This document shows positions 15,425-17,747 of a stretch of 17,747 bases of DNA, one piece after another. The stretch is taken from NCBI GenBank assembly GCA_964433135.1, contig CAYSQW010000068.1:1-17747 (forward strand), written 5' to 3'. Position 1 is the stretch's first letter, and each line of letters starts with the position of its first letter. The notes below the pieces were generated by a model. It was not told where the DNA came from. It ran no database searches and worked only from the letters and a program-made list of their open reading frames with translations. This stretch comes from CAYSQW01 sp964433135 (lineage in GTDB: Bacteria; Acidobacteriota; Aminicenantia; Aminicenantales; Aminicenantaceae). The position numbers and the translations under genes were made by a program.

Positions 15425-17596
15425 ATGAAAACCTTCAAACCGATACTCTGCTGTATCATGACAATCCTGATTTTCGGGTGGGCTTTGGCTCAAAACCCGG
15501 TAAAAGAAATCACGGTGAAGGATGTGTATAAAACCGGCCTGTTCGACGCCTCCGGCATGAGGATTCGGTCTATGAATGATGGAATCCACTATACCGTATT
15601 GGAAAAAGGCAGCGCTATTGTCAAGTACAGCTATCGCGACGGTAAAAAAATCGAAATAATTTTGGACGTTTCAAAAACCGATTTCGGTCGCATCTCCGGA
15701 TATGCCTTCAGCGGGGATGAATCCAAGCTTCTGCTGACGACGGAATCCGAGCGGTATTTCCCTCGCGGCAGTCAGGCCCATTACTATGTCTGGGACAGCA
15801 AGACCAACACCATCAAGCCCGTTTCCCGAAACGGCAAGCTGCGATTGGCCGAATTCTCTCCTGATGGAAACAAGGTCGCGTTCGTCCGAGACAACGATCT
15901 CCACGTCAAGGATCTCGCAACAGGTCAGGAGAACGAGATCACCAACGACGGCAAATACAATGAGATCATCAATGGAGCGGCTGATTACACCTACTATGAG
16001 TTCGGGCTGGCTCCGGCCTTCGCCTGGTCCCCCGACAGCTCCAAGCTCGCCTACTGGCGTTTCGACGAGCGGGAGGTTCCTCTGGTCAACATCACCATGT
16101 TTTATGATCTCTATCCGGATAACTACACATATAAATTCACCAAACCGGGTGAAAACAACTCGGTCGTCGAAATCTTCACCTACAATTTCAAGACCGGAGC
16201 AGCCCGCAAGATGGACATCGGGCCGGAAAGAGACCAGTATATTCCCCGAATCAAGTGGACCCCCGATTCAAAAAACCTCTGCATCACCCGAATGAACCGC
16301 CACCAGAATCATCTGGAACTGCTTTTCGCCGATCCGACCACCGGAAAATCCCGGGTGGGATTTTCCGTAACCAATAAATACTGGATCGATATTCATGACA
16401 ACCTGACATTCCTTCCCGACAATCAACATTTTATCTGGACCAGCGAACAAGATGGATTCAACCACATCTACCTCTACACGACTGGGGGAAAACAGGTGCG
16501 GCAGATTACCAAAGGACCCTGGGACGTGAAGCGCTATCTTGGCTATAATCCGATGACGCAAACTCTCTACTATACGACTTCCGAAACCACACCCCTTCAG
16601 TCCGATATCTTTTCGATAAAACTCAACGGAAAAAACAAGAAAAAGCTGTCCACGCTGGCCGGTCAAAACAATGCGGTTTTCAGCCGCAGCTTTGACTATT
16701 TCGTCAACACCTATTCCAACGCCAACACGCCTCCTACCACCGCCGTGTATGATGCTAAAGGAACCCGCCTCTACGTTTTGGAAGACAACGCCCAACTCAA
16801 AGTGCGCATGAAGGATTACGGTTTCGTCAAAAAAGAATTCCTGACCTTCACCACCTCGGACGGGGTCACGCTTAATGCCTGGATGATGAAACCCGCGGAT
16901 TTCGATCCCGGAAAAAAATATCCCGTTCTCATGTATGAGTATGGCGGACCGGGAGCCGGCACGGTCAGTGACGGATGGGATCGAAGCTTCGGCTGGTACC
17001 AGCTGCTCTGCCAGAAAGGCATCATCGTTTTTTCTCTGGATGCCAGAGGCTCGGGAGGGCGAGGTCAGGAGTTCAAAAAAGCGACTTACCTTAATCTCGG
17101 AAAATGGGAAACGCACGACAACATCGAAGGCGCCAAGTATCTGGGAAATCTTCCTTATGTCGACGCTTCCCGAATCGGCATCTATGGCGGCAGCTACGGC
17201 GGATACATGGCCGCTATGTGCATCCTCAAGGGGGCCGATGTCTATAAGCTCGCCGTGTCCAGCAAACCGGTTACTCACTGGAAGTATTATGATTCCATCT
17301 ATACCGAACGCTATATGCGCACCCCGCAGGAAAATCCCGAGGGCTACAAGGAAAGCGCACCCATCACCTGGGTGGACAAGCTCAAAGGCAAGCTGCTGCT
17401 GCTGCACGGTTCGGCGGATGACAACGTGCATATTCAACATTCCTGGATGTTCAATGAAGCCCTGGTCGAAGCCGACAAGCAGTTCGACATGCACTTCTAT
17501 ACCAATAAAAACCACGGATACAACCACAACCGGGCAGGCAATGCGCGGTATCACCTGCATGTCAAGATAACGGATTTCATCCTGAACAACCTCTAG
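15425..17596 (+). CDS. Secreted dipeptidyl-peptidase-IV-like S9 peptidase
   Basis: This 723-aa serine peptidase has a signal peptide (hydrophobic 7-21, cleavage probably after A22 in ALA-Q). An eight-bladed DPP-IV-type propeller (about 40-470) and an alpha/beta-hydrolase domain (about 480-723) follow. The triad is S590 (GGSYGG), D665 (HGSADDNVH) and H697 (NHGYNH); 'YEYGGPGAG' supplies the oxyanion Tyr region. The length is typical of bacterial DPP-IV (about 700-740 aa). Family members release N-terminal X-Pro or X-Ala dipeptides. The substrate amino-terminus clamp, usually a Glu-Glu pair in a DWVYEEE motif, here reads DYTYYEF with a single Glu (E192), so specificity may differ. AAGGAG lies 9 nt before the ATG. 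Periplasmic or extracellular action is expected. Confidence 0.92.
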   Translation: MKTFKPILCCIMTILIFGWALAQNPVKEITVKDVYKTGLFDASGMRIRSMNDGIHYTVLEKGSAIVKYSYRDGKKIEIILDVSKTDFGRISGYAFSGDESKLLLTTESERYFPRGSQAHYYVWDSKTNTIKPVSRNGKLRLAEFSPDGNKVAFVRDNDLHVKDLATGQENEITNDGKYNEIINGAADYTYYEFGLAPAFAWSPDSSKLAYWRFDEREVPLVNITMFYDLYPDNYTYKFTKPGENNSVVEIFTYNFKTGAARKMDIGPERDQYIPRIKWTPDSKNLCITRMNRHQNHLELLFADPTTGKSRVGFSVTNKYWIDIHDNLTFLPDNQHFIWTSEQDGFNHIYLYTTGGKQVRQITKGPWDVKRYLGYNPMTQTLYYTTSETTPLQSDIFSIKLNGKNKKKLSTLAGQNNAVFSRSFDYFVNTYSNANTPPTTAVYDAKGTRLYVLEDNAQLKVRMKDYGFVKKEFLTFTTSDGVTLNAWMMKPADFDPGKKYPVLMYEYGGPGAGTVSDGWDRSFGWYQLLCQKGIIVFSLDARGSGGRGQEFKKATYLNLGKWETHDNIEGAKYLGNLPYVDASRIGIYGGSYGGYMAAMCILKGADVYKLAVSSKPVTHWKYYDSIYTERYMRTPQENPEGYKESAPITWVDKLKGKLLLLHGSADDNVHIQHSWMFNEALVEADKQFDMHFYTNKNHGYNHNRAGNARYHLHVKITDFILNNL

Positions 17597-17747
17597 ACGG
17601 TTTGATTATCGGAGCGTTGTGAGATGAGAATTGCCATACGAGGCCAACCCACCCCGCCCTGATATTCAGGATAAAGCAGCTCTCACTGACTCCAAGAATC
17701 TGGAGGAGACATATAGACCTCTCACTAAGGTATTTTCAGACTAAATC
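17597..17747. other. 3' tail of the window, no gene seen
   Basis: No supported coding region or strong terminator appears here. The ATG at 17624 opens a frame of only 12 codons. A short inverted repeat CCTGA-TAT-TCAGG (17658-17670) lacks a T-tract. Confidence 0.5.

Noticed and set aside
16268..17560. 430-aa minus-strand open frame opposite the DPP-IV-like gene
   Set aside because: It is antisense to an intact catalytic domain and its composition is that of a shadow frame.

Overview
The window is about 17.7 kb of dense bacterial chromosome with every convincing gene on the + strand. It looks like an anaerobic, amino-acid/peptide-using Gram-negative-type bacterium: flavin/iron-sulfur redox complexes of the kind strict anaerobes use, a glutamate dehydrogenase under a sigma-54 promoter, and two secreted S9-family peptidases. 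Moderate GC and this gene repertoire would fit an Acidobacteriota/Aminicenantes-like lineage, but that placement is a guess; the window has no rRNA or marker gene to settle it. No tRNA, CRISPR array, insertion sequence or prophage gene was seen.

Region 1 (153-6104) is a tight four-gene redox operon. It encodes a NuoE/HydC-like [2Fe-2S] subunit, a 1053-aa fusion of a NuoF/HydB-like NADH:FMN module with a GltD/NfnB-like FAD/NADPH module, a small multi-cluster HydA/NuoG-N-terminus-like iron-sulfur protein without a catalytic domain, and a divergent FMN-binding GltB-like protein lacking both the glutaminase domain and the usual [3Fe-4S] cysteines. Together they look like one cytosolic complex joining NAD(H), NADP(H), probably ferredoxin, and an unknown substrate at a glutamate-synthase-like flavin site. 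This is the best candidate for an under-described system here. A hairpin and a strong intrinsic terminator close the operon (6118-6200).

Region 2 (6273-11624) is a nitrogen/amino-acid regulatory unit. A membrane sensor kinase and an NtrC-type sigma-54 activator overlap by ATGA. About 150 bp downstream lies a near-consensus -24/-12 promoter (9954-9970) preceded by a perfect 14-bp palindrome and several GCAGTA repeats. This promoter reads into a 75-aa unknown protein and a glutamate dehydrogenase, ending at a strong terminator (11589-11624). The natural reading is that the two-component pair controls glutamate dehydrogenase.

Region 3 (11751-17596) has a DUF1614-type membrane protein, a secreted S9 acylaminoacyl-peptidase/prolyl-oligopeptidase-like enzyme and a secreted dipeptidyl-peptidase-IV-like enzyme. 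Between the two peptidases is a 918-bp gap with a good sigma-70 promoter, pseudoknot-capable and C/U-rich sequence suggestive of a small RNA, and two long perfect hairpins. Peptides released by such peptidases could feed the glutamate dehydrogenase and redox complex, but that link is inferred from gene content only.
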